The position numbers and the translations under genes were made by a program. Under the pieces are notes generated by a model. That model saw nothing but the letters and a program-made list of their open reading frames with translations. It did no database searches and was not told the origin of the DNA. From the NCBI GenBank assembly GCA_050874905.1, contig JBNMLP010000004.1, positions 1-64,000 on the forward strand: DNA of 64,000 bases, given 5' to 3'. Position 1 is the stretch's first letter. Each line of letters begins with the position of its first letter. Below, piece by piece: positions 16,115 through 24,858 of the stretch. Source of the DNA: NC2004 sp050874905. GTDB taxonomy: Bacteria; Bacillota; Clostridia; Lachnospirales; Lachnospiraceae.

Positions 16115-16296
16115 GCCTGTTTATCCTGTGCCTTTTCTTTGCGTTTCTTTTCCCCGTGGTCATAAATCTTTTCCAGCAAAGGTCCTAAGGACGCTGCCAT
16201 TTTCATGTCCAGATTAAAAAAATAAATGAGAAATGTCAGAACAAAAAATGCAAGCAGGACGATGGCACAGATGCCAATTATTTTTAAAATGATCAT
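16111..16296 (-). CDS. Small single-pass membrane protein
   Basis: 61 aa: one hydrophobic N-terminal span (about residues 5-27) and a basic cytoplasmic tail (KKRKEKAQDKQA). The ATG at 16296 lies 2 nt after the activase stop and has GGAGGG 5-6 nt upstream, so the longer frame from 16332 is rejected. Its stop overlaps the next start by 4 nt. Position between activase and Cys-motif protein suggests it tethers the system to the membrane, which is inference only. Confidence 0.6.
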   Translation of the reverse strand: MIILKIIGICAIVLLAFFVLTFLIYFFNLDMKMAASLGPLLEKIYDHGEKKRKEKAQDKQA

Positions 16297-16297
16297 G

Positions 16298-17098
16298 CTA
16301 TCCCTCCTGTGCCTGCCCCTTGATCCGGGCAAATTCTGCTGCGCCTAATGCTCCCATCAACTGTGGATCTACAGCAAGCTCCACAACCTTTACCTTCAAC
16401 ACCTTCTCAATCGCTTTCTTTAAACCTTCATTCTTCGCACAGCCACCGGTCAAAGTAACACTGTCCGTTACGCCTGCTTTTTTTGCCATGACAAAGCAGC
16501 GTTTGGCCACAGATAACTGAATTCCCGCAGCAATTTCCTCCATCGGTTTTCCCTCACCGACCAGGGAAATAACTTCACTCTCTGCAAATACCGCACACTG
16601 CGCGGTGATCGGAATCGTGTTTTTAGCAGTGAGCGACAGCTTGGAAAATTCAGATAAGCTCATCTCAAACGCCCGCGCCATCGATTCAAAAAAGCGTCCG
16701 GTACCGGCCGCACATTTATCATTCATTGCAAAATTCAGCACGGATCCATCCGTATCGATCGCAATTCCTTTGACATCCTGTCCACCAATATCAAGGATCG
16801 CAGAGACATCCGGATTCGTTTTATGTACCCCCATTGCATGACAACTGATCTCGGAAATATTCTCCTCGGCAAATGGTACTTTATTTCTTCCATATCCGGT
16901 TCCGATCAGATAGGTCAGATCTTCTGCCCCCGAAAGTTCCTCGATCTGTCCGACAGCTTCCGCCAATGCATCCTGCGCACTGAGCACCGGATTGATACGG
17001 CTTTTTTTGATCACACTTGCACACATTGTACCATTTTCATCTAAGATCACGCATTTTGTATAGGTACTTCCTGCGTCACATCCACCATAATATTTCAT
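16298..17098 (-). CDS. Acyl-CoA dehydratase activase (HgdC/BadF-type ATPase)
   Basis: Homodimeric, ASKHA-fold, [4Fe-4S] ATPase that injects a low-potential electron into 2-hydroxyacyl-CoA dehydratases. Visible motifs: GGCDAGSTYTK (phosphate 1), GTGYGRN, DIGGQDVKGI (phosphate 2), NDKCAAGTGRFFE with the bridging-cluster Cys, and LTGGCAKNEGL. The 266-aa length is standard. The internal ATG at 17098 has GGAG 6 nt upstream and clears the preceding gene's stop at 17116. It directly follows its presumed partner at 17116-18654. Confidence 0.92.
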   Translation of the reverse strand: MKYYGGCDAGSTYTKCVILDENGTMCASVIKKSRINPVLSAQDALAEAVGQIEELSGAEDLTYLIGTGYGRNKVPFAEENISEISCHAMGVHKTNPDVSAILDIGGQDVKGIAIDTDGSVLNFAMNDKCAAGTGRFFESMARAFEMSLSEFSKLSLTAKNTIPITAQCAVFAESEVISLVGEGKPMEEIAAGIQLSVAKRCFVMAKKAGVTDSVTLTGGCAKNEGLKKAIEKVLKVKVVELAVDPQLMGALGAAEFARIKGQAQEG

Positions 17099-17115
17099 CT
17101 GCTTCTCCTTCTTTC

Positions 17116-18654
17116 TTACCACGCATTACTGTCCTTGATATCTTCGAGTGTCGGATCAAGCGGTTCCTCCCGCAGCACGGTACGCATGTAGCGGTTGACC
17201 TCGGTGCGCATGTCGCTTCTTGTACCATCGTGCGGGCACATCAGATTATGTGTCACCCAGATAAAATGGATCCCGCGTTTTCTTGCTTCTTCCTCAAACA
17301 ATCCATGATACCCCGCCATGGATTTGCAGCCCATATGTTCATACATGATGACCATGTCGCAGCGGAACTGCTCGCAGAACCGCCACAATGCTTCCACTCC
17401 GGTTTCATAGCCGCCGTTAGAACGGTTACGCATGATCATATTCTCATAAAGATAGGCCAGATCGTAAAGTGACTGCTCCTTGTCCTCTGTATTGATCATC
17501 TCCGTCGATACCAGGCTCAGCATATCTACCAGCGGCAGGATGCCCCAGCAGTTGATGAGCCAGATCGGAAATGCCGTATAATATGCCGCCTGCACGCCCC
17601 ATGTAATACAACGGTGTCTCGCTTCTTTCGCCACCGGAAGCTGTTCCCGGTAGCCCTTCATGGCAAGTGCGGTAAGCTTTCTATCCGTATCCAGAAATGC
17701 CTGATTTCTTCCGCCGGCTGCCTGATATACACCATAGCGGTACAGTGCCAGACTTACGCCGAGCATCTGCGGATAGTCGGTTTTGGAAATCTCCAGCCAC
17801 GAAAGCAGCTCCTCTGTCTCTAAGTTAAACCGCTTCATGCTGGCAAAATAGGCATCCCAGTCAAACGTTTCTCCGGTCTGTTCCTCGATAAAATGGATCG
17901 CATTAACAATCTCATCTTTGGCATATTCCTGCACACTGTCCTCCAGATGCCGGATAGGAACGGCAAGCTGAAAGGTCGGGATCGTAAAATGCTGCGCTTC
18001 CAGTCCATTTCCCATCAGACTGCCATCACAGGTAGTATTACACTGCACGGCACATTTGCCGATCAGCGGGAAATCTCCTTTTAATGCCACTCCAAGCTCT
18101 GCGGCCGGCATCGGGCAGACATCGGACGGCACGCCGTACTGGTGTGTCGCATCAATATAGCAGCTGACTCCCTCCTGATTCATCATGGAGCTGCTATATA
18201 CCGCAGGCACTTCCACGGAGAGCCAGTGAAGATTGGGGAACCCGCCCATCAGCGTGCTCATCATATTTTCATCGAATAAAATGATCTTATCGTTTAATTC
18301 TTTGTCATTTCCGATCGCCGGATCTGCTTTAAAGATCATTGTGATCATATCACACACATCGCTTACGATCAGACCAAGCCCTGTGTGCGCCATGCGAAGC
18401 TGTACGCCACGCATTCCTTCCGTGTGCCGGTCAAAGAAATCCGGTACAGAAAGGTAATTGCCCATCCAGCGGTAACGGAAAAATCCGCGCAGATTATTAG
18501 GCTTGACCATGAAACAGAGCAATGTTTTCCATGTGCCAAGCCATTTGAAATAATCATAAAGCGTGTCTTTTATGCCACGCCACTCTCTTCGTTTTTTTGT
18601 CTTTTTGCCTACATAAAAGGCTCCTAATGGTTCACTTCCCAGTTTTTTCGACAT
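17116..18654 (-). CDS. 2-hydroxyacyl-CoA dehydratase family protein (single subunit)
   Basis: 512 aa, a member of the HgdB/FldB-like Fe-S family that performs ATP-primed radical or low-potential reductions. Candidate cluster Cys are in SDVCPMPAAELG and YEHMGCKSMAGYH, as in the family. Classical dehydratases are alpha-beta heterodimers, but here only one large subunit is present, next to one activase. That layout also fits the double-cubane-cluster proteins, which are homodimers fed by a reductase ATPase. Substrate is unknown. GGAG is 5 nt before the ATG, which lies inside the 3' end of the histidine kinase gene (23-nt overlap). Confidence 0.82.
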   Translation of the reverse strand: MSKKLGSEPLGAFYVGKKTKKRREWRGIKDTLYDYFKWLGTWKTLLCFMVKPNNLRGFFRYRWMGNYLSVPDFFDRHTEGMRGVQLRMAHTGLGLIVSDVCDMITMIFKADPAIGNDKELNDKIILFDENMMSTLMGGFPNLHWLSVEVPAVYSSSMMNQEGVSCYIDATHQYGVPSDVCPMPAAELGVALKGDFPLIGKCAVQCNTTCDGSLMGNGLEAQHFTIPTFQLAVPIRHLEDSVQEYAKDEIVNAIHFIEEQTGETFDWDAYFASMKRFNLETEELLSWLEISKTDYPQMLGVSLALYRYGVYQAAGGRNQAFLDTDRKLTALAMKGYREQLPVAKEARHRCITWGVQAAYYTAFPIWLINCWGILPLVDMLSLVSTEMINTEDKEQSLYDLAYLYENMIMRNRSNGGYETGVEALWRFCEQFRCDMVIMYEHMGCKSMAGYHGLFEEEARKRGIHFIWVTHNLMCPHDGTRSDMRTEVNRYMRTVLREEPLDPTLEDIKDSNAW

Positions 18655-19909
18655 ATTTTCTCCAATCCGTGCCTTTGTTTTCCAGACATACCATTACGGT
18701 AAACACATCCTGCTTTTTCGCATAGGCAGAAATTTTCCCCTGATGCGCTTTCACGATCGCTTCTGCCACACTGAGTCCGATCCCGGAACCGCCGGTTTTG
18801 GAATTGCGATCCTTATCTCTTCTGGAAAAACGATCCATCAGATACTGGTAATCGCCCGGTGCAAGTTCCTGCGCCGCATTTTCTACAAGAAGCGTGATGC
18901 GGCGTCCTTTAGCAAAGAGCGATACCGAAATGTCTGCCTGTTCTTTACTGTATTTTACCGCATTATCCAGTAAAATGCCAATCATTTGACGGATGGATTT
19001 TTCGTCTCCGGTAAAAAAGACGTCTTCTTTGAGTGACAGCGTGATCTGCTTTCCTCTCGTCTTTGCCACTGCCGCAAAAGAATCCACCTGATCCTGCACG
19101 GCATCGGAAAGACTGAATACGATGCGTTCCACCTTTTCTGCCTCCTCCATTCTGGAAAGCGTAACTAACTGTCCCACCAGACTGCTTAAGCGTCCCACCT
19201 GATGTTTGATGCTTTTCGTCCACTCATTTTCCTCGGAAAGCATTTCCAACACCTCGGTATTGGCATCAATGATCGTGAGCGGTGTCTTCATTTCATGGCT
19301 GGCATCGGTAATAAACTGCCGCTGCTTCCGGTAAGATTCCGCCACGGGTGCAAAGACCACTTTTGAGGACAGCACGACCAGCAGAAGCACAAAAAGCCAG
19401 CCGGCACCGGAAAGGATCAGGCTGTTTTTGAAAGAATTATAATACATCGTATAATCCTGCCGGCAGTCCACGAACAAAATCTTTACCGTACCGTCATTTT
19501 CGCTTTTCCGATAACGGAAATACTGATAGCTTCCCGTCGTCTGCTTTTTATTCTTTACCGTATCCGCGTAATCACGGGCAAGCGTTTCATCTACAGAGGC
19601 AATATGGCTCAGCTCTACCGTCGCCTCGTCTCCGCTGTATTCCACTGTAAAATATCTCGTTTCAAATGGTGCCTCCGGCGACAGCTCCTCCGGCCGATCC
19701 TGCTTTCTCCCCGGATCTTCTTTCTTTGGAGGAACATTCTGCTCCTCCCCGCGTGGCTGCTGCTGGTCAAGACACATCGCAGTTTTGCTGTCTGCCTTGC
19801 GGATCATCTGCCGGTAGTTACTGACATTCAGTCCCCCGATCATTGCAAATAATACAATGGTCAGGGAACTCATTGCCACAAGGATAAATTTTTGCCGCAG
19901 TTTTTTCAT
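18632..19909 (-). CDS. Sensor histidine kinase
   Basis: Membrane sensor kinase, 425 aa. Two membrane segments (about residues 7-30 and 160-180) flank an extracellular domain of about 120 residues with Gln/Pro/Lys-rich stretches. HisKA follows with FITDASHEMKTP (phospho-acceptor His), then the HATPase N box NAVKYS and G box SGIGLSVAEA. The ATG at 19909 overlaps the regulator stop (ATGA) and has AAAGGAGG upstream; the longer frame to 20011 is inside the regulator gene. Its partner is the OmpR-type regulator just upstream. The input signal is unknown. Confidence 0.94.
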   Translation of the reverse strand: MKKLRQKFILVAMSSLTIVLFAMIGGLNVSNYRQMIRKADSKTAMCLDQQQPRGEEQNVPPKKEDPGRKQDRPEELSPEAPFETRYFTVEYSGDEATVELSHIASVDETLARDYADTVKNKKQTTGSYQYFRYRKSENDGTVKILFVDCRQDYTMYYNSFKNSLILSGAGWLFVLLLVVLSSKVVFAPVAESYRKQRQFITDASHEMKTPLTIIDANTEVLEMLSEENEWTKSIKHQVGRLSSLVGQLVTLSRMEEAEKVERIVFSLSDAVQDQVDSFAAVAKTRGKQITLSLKEDVFFTGDEKSIRQMIGILLDNAVKYSKEQADISVSLFAKGRRITLLVENAAQELAPGDYQYLMDRFSRRDKDRNSKTGGSGIGLSVAEAIVKAHQGKISAYAKKQDVFTVMVCLENKGTDWRKYVEKTGK

Positions 19910-20580
19910 GCTTCCTCCTTTAGTAAGTAGCCCTGTCCCCGCATCGCCGTGATCTTTACATGCGCCCCGACATAGGCAAGCTTTTTGCGCAGATAAGAAA
20001 TGGTTACCCACACTACGCTCGTATCTGCTTCATTTTCATAACCCCAGATCTTTTCAAAGATCTGGTCAGTCGATAAGATCTGGTTGGGATGGGTAAACAG
20101 CATCAAAAGGATCTGATATTCTTTATTCGGCAGCCGCACGGACTGCTTTGATCCGCTCAACAGAAACGTTGCCGTATTTAAACTGGCATCTGCAAAGTGG
20201 AGTACGGCACTGCTTCCCTCACTTTTCCGCCGGACGATCGCCCGCAGCCGTGCTAATAGCTCCTTTGTGGAAAATGGCTTGCCCAGATAATCATCTGCCC
20301 CGCTGTCCAGTCCTTCCACCTTGTCATCGATTTCCGTTTTGGCTGTCAAAATAAGCACCGGCACTTCGCTCTGCTCCGCACGGATCTGTTTTAATACGCT
20401 GATGCCATCCATTTTCGGCATCATGACATCTAGTATCGCTGCATCATAATCTTCCATCCGAAGATAATTCAGTGCCTGTTCGCCATCGTATACTGCGTCC
20501 ACCTCGTAATGGTTATGACGCAAAATGGCGGTTAATGCACTGGATAACTCTTTCTCGTCTTCCGCCAGCAATAACCGCAT
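19906..20580 (-). CDS. OmpR-family response regulator
   Basis: 224 aa. Receiver domain (1-120) with acidic pocket AEDE and phospho-Asp51 in LDVMMPKMDG, Thr and Lys at LTAK, then a winged-helix DNA-binding domain (about 130-222) ending WVTISYLRKKL..RGQGYLL. GAGGTGATAA precedes the ATG. It lies 16 nt after the lipoprotein gene and overlaps the kinase by 4 nt. A direct repeat at the operon promoter (22514-22532) has the 11-bp period used by this family, so autoregulation is likely. Confidence 0.95.
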   Translation of the reverse strand: MRLLLAEDEKELSSALTAILRHNHYEVDAVYDGEQALNYLRMEDYDAAILDVMMPKMDGISVLKQIRAEQSEVPVLILTAKTEIDDKVEGLDSGADDYLGKPFSTKELLARLRAIVRRKSEGSSAVLHFADASLNTATFLLSGSKQSVRLPNKEYQILLMLFTHPNQILSTDQIFEKIWGYENEADTSVVWVTISYLRKKLAYVGAHVKITAMRGQGYLLKEEA

Positions 20581-20596
20581 TTTATCACCTCTATTT

Positions 20597-22465
20597 TTAT
20601 AATGTGTTCGCTCCGGACAGATCTGCTGTCTGGCTGTAGTTTGTTACTGTTACGGTAACATCACTGCTTCCCTTTACATAGACTGTTCCATCCGTTCCTT
20701 TGATCGTAACGTTATTTCCGTTTTCATCTACTATTTTACCAAGACTGTTTAAGTTTGTCACTACACTATCTTTTGTTACAACCCATGTACTGCTCTCGTC
20801 GATCGTCACGGTTGCTTCCTTGTCGCCTCCATTTCCAGCGCAGCTTTCATCCTGATAAATACCTCCGGTTAAGGTACTTCCACTTGTTAGATAGAAATCT
20901 AATGTGCTGATCGAATCATAGATCACATCTCCTTCCATCTCCTGTGAAATTCCGGTAAAGGTTAAGTCTGCCCCATTTTCACCTGTTGTGCCCCAGCCAC
21001 GCTGGTTCTGATTTCCGGTACAGCGTAAGAAAAACGGAGCATCTTTGGCATAGGTAAATGCCACATCCTTTAACGTGATGGTGGATTCTGTGTTGGTAGT
21101 ATAAAACATTCCGCCATTGTTTGCAGTGATGCTGCCACCCTCTGCCTCAAAAACACTGTTTCCTTCCTCGGAGTCTCCGGACATGCTCTGGTATAATATG
21201 ATATTCCATGTACAGTCATTTTGCTCGTTGTCCTGCATCGCGCCGCTTAACGTACAGTTCTTTAAAGAAACATTGTTCTTTCCTTCAATACAGACCGCCT
21301 CTGAATTGGTTGCTTTAAGTTTGGCATCTGTCGCACTGATATTGGCGGTACTGTAGATGGCCGGAGAATTTACACCGTTGGACGTATATGATCCTTCTGT
21401 TACCTTGATCGTTCCACCACCACGGTCACTCCGGATCGCCGCAGAAGACACTCCGTTAGTCGTAGCAGTTACCCGGTCTGCCGTGAGAGTTCCGCCTCCG
21501 GCAACATGAATCCCTCCAGAGGTATCCTGTTTGGTTGTGATCGTGGTATCTGATACCGTAACCTTGCTGTCACCGTAAGCAAATACTCCGGCACCGCCTG
21601 CTGCATCTGTTGTAATGTCCGTATCCGTTACTTTCATGGTTCCGCCAGTCGCAAGCAGAGCGGCACCTACTCCGTAAAAGCTGGAATTGTCTCCGCCTGT
21701 ACTGTCACTGCTGTTTCGTGTGATCGTTGCACCGCTGATCGTTGCATTTCCATCTCCGGATACCAGAACGGCACTCTCATCCGTTCCGGTAGAAGAAATT
21801 TCATCGGAAATGGTCTCTTCTCCTGTGACGTTTTTTACTGCCTCATAAGAAATATCCGCATTGCTGCTGCCTCCCGGTGCTCCACCAGGACCACCGCTGT
21901 TCTGGCTTTTTAATACTTTGATCGCAGATACTACTCCATGTTCATCAAATGTGATCGAAATGGTATCGCCGGTCTGTAAAGTGTTTGCATTGTCCGGCTT
22001 CTGTCCATCTCCGCTCGCATTGCCGTTTGCTCCATCTGGTTTGTCCGGCGGGGTGCCCATTTGTCCATCGCCACTCGCATTGCCATCTGCTCCATCTGGT
22101 TTGTCCGGCGGGGTGCCCATTTGTCCATCGCCACTCGCATTGCCGTCTGCTCCATCTGGTTTATCCGGTGGGGTGCCCATTTGTCCGTCGCCACTCGCAC
22201 CTGCGCCGCCACCCGCAGCATAGGTAATATCAGTAGAATCGTAAATGGTTACCGTAAGGGTTTCATCCCCCTCTGTCACTTCCGTTTCCGAACCTTCCTT
22301 TAAAGTTCCCAGCTTTACGGTAACTGTATCATCCGCTACCTTTGTTATCGTTCCATATACGGTTTCATTTGTATATGCGGTCTTTTTGCTGCCCCCGCAG
22401 CCCGGCAGTAATAATACTACCGTTAATAATACCGCAAGGAGTGTTCTTCGTCTGCTTTTTTTCAT
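20597..22465 (-). CDS. Lipoprotein with tandem 20-aa repeats and right-handed beta-helix
   Basis: 622 aa from the ATG at 22465. A lipobox (LLPGCGG, Cys near residue 23) marks a lipid-anchored extracellular protein. A small domain (about 30-90) precedes three copies of a 20-residue GDGQMGTPPDKPDGADGNAS repeat, then a Gly/Ser-rich beta-solenoid (about 210-620) with repeated short strand-turn units like those of polysaccharide-binding or lyase folds; no catalytic motif is recognised. The longest frame begins at 22558, but AAGGAAAG precedes only the ATG at 22465 and the promoter lies between the two. As first gene of the two-component operon it may sense or bind an extracellular glycan (inference). 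Confidence 0.8.
   Translation of the reverse strand: MKKSRRRTLLAVLLTVVLLLPGCGGSKKTAYTNETVYGTITKVADDTVTVKLGTLKEGSETEVTEGDETLTVTIYDSTDITYAAGGGAGASGDGQMGTPPDKPDGADGNASGDGQMGTPPDKPDGADGNASGDGQMGTPPDKPDGANGNASGDGQKPDNANTLQTGDTISITFDEHGVVSAIKVLKSQNSGGPGGAPGGSSNADISYEAVKNVTGEETISDEISSTGTDESAVLVSGDGNATISGATITRNSSDSTGGDNSSFYGVGAALLATGGTMKVTDTDITTDAAGGAGVFAYGDSKVTVSDTTITTKQDTSGGIHVAGGGTLTADRVTATTNGVSSAAIRSDRGGGTIKVTEGSYTSNGVNSPAIYSTANISATDAKLKATNSEAVCIEGKNNVSLKNCTLSGAMQDNEQNDCTWNIILYQSMSGDSEEGNSVFEAEGGSITANNGGMFYTTNTESTITLKDVAFTYAKDAPFFLRCTGNQNQRGWGTTGENGADLTFTGISQEMEGDVIYDSISTLDFYLTSGSTLTGGIYQDESCAGNGGDKEATVTIDESSTWVVTKDSVVTNLNSLGKIVDENGNNVTIKGTDGTVYVKGSSDVTVTVTNYSQTADLSGANTL
22021..22200 (-). repeat. 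Three 60-bp tandem repeats in the lipoprotein gene
   Basis: Three nearly identical 60-bp units (22021-22080, 22081-22140, 22141-22200), with a degenerate fourth part at the 21.97-22.02 kb side. They encode the 20-aa Pro/Gly/Asp linker repeat. The near identity implies recent expansion. Confidence 0.85.
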
Positions 22466-22498
22466 ACTATCACTTTCCTTTCTTGTTCTGATAGGAAT

Positions 22499-22532
22499 AG
22501 TATAGACGGTGCTCCTTAAATGAACCTTAAAT
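22499..22532 (-). promoter_or_regulatory. Activator-type promoter with OmpR-like direct repeat
   Basis: On the minus strand two perfect ATTTAAGG copies (22525-22532 and 22514-22521), 11 bp apart, cover the -35 region. TATACT (22499-22504) is the -10. The -35 hexamer itself is poor, as expected for an activator-dependent promoter. It drives the lipoprotein/regulator/kinase operon. Confidence 0.65.
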
Positions 22533-22535
22533 CTT

Positions 22536-23684
22536 CTATTTTTCTTTATAAGAACCATACGTTTTTAAGATCATCTGCCCCAGCTGTCCGATCCGTTCCC
22601 ACACATGTGGAAAAAATATTTCATAGGCTTCACATAACTGGTTCACTCCCAATCCGTTTGCCCTGCTGTTTTCTCTCCACCTGCGGCAGCCTCCCTGACA
22701 CAGCAAAAGATACCGGCAGCGGCTGCACCGCTCCGGCAATTCTTTTGATTCTTCTATAAAATGCTGTACTTTTTCAGATTGCAGCATATCGGAAAAAGAC
22801 TCTCCTGCATTTCCTAATTTCCATTCATCCTGACAATAAAAATCGCACGGATAGACACTGCCATCTCCCTCCACTACAAAATAGCAGGAACAGCAGCCTT
22901 TCATCCCACATTCTTCCGGAGGATACCCCGCCGCCATCTGTGCCAGATTGGAAAACATGCGGATGTCCATTTGCTGCCCTTTCATAAAATCTTCATACCA
23001 AAGATCAAACATTTCACATAAAAAGCGTCCATAGGATGCTGCGGTGACAGCTCCTTCCGATCGGCTTGCCGCATCCTTTTCGGAACGCATTTTCTCATCC
23101 ATACAGGGAATGAGCTGGATATATTCAAACTGGTTTCTCTGATAAAAATGGTAGAGGTAGCTGGCTTTGGATGTAAGCTCCTCCGTCACAACCGTAAGAA
23201 TATTAAACCTTACTTCGTATTTACGGAATAACTCTATCGTGTGCATGATCCGGGAAAAGGTTCCCTTGCCCGCAACGTCTACCCGGTAGCGGTCGTGGAG
23301 TTTTTTCGGTCCATCGATGGAGATTCCAACAAGGAAATCGGAATCATGCAAAAACTGCGCCCACGCGTCATCTATCCCATATCCGTTCGTCTGAATAGTA
23401 TTTTCAATGACAAGATGCTTGTCATTATACGTTTTCTGAAGCTCCAGTGCTTTTTTATAAAAATCAATGCCGGCAAGCGTCGGCTCGCCCCCCTGAAAGG
23501 CAAATGTCAACGAATCATCCGCGTAACGGATGGCTTCACGAACGAGCTTTTCAAGCGTATCATAAGACATCAGTCCTTTGCTGTACTCCTCGCGGTTACT
23601 GCTTAGCACCTTGTAAAAACAATACTTGCAGTCCATGTTACAATTTGCCGATGCCGGCTTGATCAGTATGCTTGCTGCTGGCAT
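22536..23684 (-). CDS. Radical SAM/SPASM enzyme, anaerobic sulfatase-maturase type
   Basis: 382 aa. The radical SAM cluster motif CNMDCKYCF lies at about residues 14-22, followed by FAFQGGEPTL. The C-terminal SPASM region has CGMKGCCSCYF, VYPCDFYC and CSRCRYLLLCQGGC for auxiliary clusters. This matches the anSME family, which converts a sulfatase active-site Cys or Ser to formylglycine. No sulfatase is encoded in the window, so the substrate is either elsewhere or another peptide. AAGGAG is 8 nt before the ATG. The gene ends 4 nt from the operator of the downstream two-component operon. Confidence 0.88.
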   Translation of the reverse strand: MPAASILIKPASANCNMDCKYCFYKVLSSNREEYSKGLMSYDTLEKLVREAIRYADDSLTFAFQGGEPTLAGIDFYKKALELQKTYNDKHLVIENTIQTNGYGIDDAWAQFLHDSDFLVGISIDGPKKLHDRYRVDVAGKGTFSRIMHTIELFRKYEVRFNILTVVTEELTSKASYLYHFYQRNQFEYIQLIPCMDEKMRSEKDAASRSEGAVTAASYGRFLCEMFDLWYEDFMKGQQMDIRMFSNLAQMAAGYPPEECGMKGCCSCYFVVEGDGSVYPCDFYCQDEWKLGNAGESFSDMLQSEKVQHFIEESKELPERCSRCRYLLLCQGGCRRWRENSRANGLGVNQLCEAYEIFFPHVWERIGQLGQMILKTYGSYKEK

Positions 23685-23818
23685 GATCCCATCTCCTTAC
23701 TTCTTTCCCATTCTTCAAACGATCCACTCTGTTCCTCTTATGTCCTTCACTTTATCATAGGGAATATGGAAAGAAAAGAATTATATCTGAAAACGTTATC
23801 ACACTCTTTTTTTCGCAC

Positions 23819-23865
23819 AAAAAAACTCCGGCAAATCACAAATCATGTGATTATGTCGAAGTTTT
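23819..23865 (-). terminator. Terminator of the LRR gene
   Basis: On the minus strand AAAACTTCG pairs with CGGAGTTTT around an inner AATCACA/TGTGATT hairpin, followed by seven T. It is 12 nt past the stop at 23877. Confidence 0.65.
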
Positions 23866-23876
23866 GCTGTTATGTT

Positions 23877-24680
23877 CTATATGGTAAAAGCGGCAAAGCA
23901 ATCTTTTTCCTGCCGGTCTTCCTCCTGTCTTCGCAAAAGCAATGCCTTACATTCTACAAAGGAAGGCGGTATCTGTTCCAGTAAAACAGAAACCTGCTCT
24001 GCCGGGATCAAGCCTTCCTGCTCCAATGCATGATACCGCATGGCGGCCCGTTCCTCCTCCTGGAAGATCACTTCCAGACAATCCGGATGTTTTCTGATAT
24101 AGCTGCACCAGAGTTCTTTTTCCTTGTGGACAATGGGAGCTTCTTTTTCAACCAGCAGACGTTCTACGATAAACTCCGCCTTTTTCCTTCTTCGCTTTTG
24201 TTTGTAATAAGCCGGATCACTGTCCTTATCCTCGTAATCTTCTTCGCCTCCAGCTAAAAACGGGGCAAATCCTTCTTCATCCGGCTGGTTCAGAAACAAG
24301 GTAATGCCATGATCCAACTGTTCCTCGTGCCACGGCAGCCGAAGCGTAACATAAGGAATCAGCTCCGGTGTCTGAAACTCTTTTACAAAAAGCGCCATCA
24401 GACGGCTCCATGCTTTCTTATCTCCTACCTCGATGTCTTTTAGTTTCGGACATTTTAAAAAGACTTCTTTTCCCAGCGTGCAGGAGGGATCTGCAATTGA
24501 TATCGCGGTCAGGTTTTTGCACCCTGCAAACGCCCAGTCACCGATATGCGTCACCTGTGCGCTGCAGCTGGCCTGACAGATCTTTTTCATGCCTAAGTAT
24601 TCTTTCCGCTCTATATCTTTTGTAATGATAAGTGTTTGTTCGTTCATGTCAGCTCCGTATTTTCTTTTTCCGTATATCAT
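23877..24680 (-). CDS. Cytoplasmic BspA-type leucine-rich repeat protein
   Basis: 267 aa without signal peptide. About two LRR_5-like units (THIGDWAFAGCKNLTAI, CTLGKEVFLKCPKLKDI) occupy roughly residues 40-90. The rest is charged and helical (KQKRRRKKAEFIVERLL), with a C-terminal domain of unknown role. Most BspA-type LRRs are secreted, so the lack of an export signal is notable. AGGAGAG precedes the ATG at 24680; a second ATG at 24647 with GGAG 5 nt upstream is an alternative start. Function unknown. Confidence 0.65.
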   Translation of the reverse strand: MIYGKRKYGADMNEQTLIITKDIERKEYLGMKKICQASCSAQVTHIGDWAFAGCKNLTAISIADPSCTLGKEVFLKCPKLKDIEVGDKKAWSRLMALFVKEFQTPELIPYVTLRLPWHEEQLDHGITLFLNQPDEEGFAPFLAGGEEDYEDKDSDPAYYKQKRRRKKAEFIVERLLVEKEAPIVHKEKELWCSYIRKHPDCLEVIFQEEERAAMRYHALEQEGLIPAEQVSVLLEQIPPSFVECKALLLRRQEEDRQEKDCFAAFTI

Positions 24681-24858
24681 TGATAGACTCTCTCCTATTT
24701 TATACCCGATTGAAAATAAAAGGAACCTAAAATGAAATACTTCTGCCTCCTATCTCCTCAAAGGAAACGCTTGCCATTTGCTCTTTCTTTGGCTAAAATA
24801 GAACAAGTATAATAATTCAAAAGGGTATACATCTTTTCAAAACAAAAGGAGGAAACAC

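Noticed and set aside
22021..22200. Second possible repeat array or CRISPR
   Set aside because: Units are contiguous 60-bp coding repeats without spacers.
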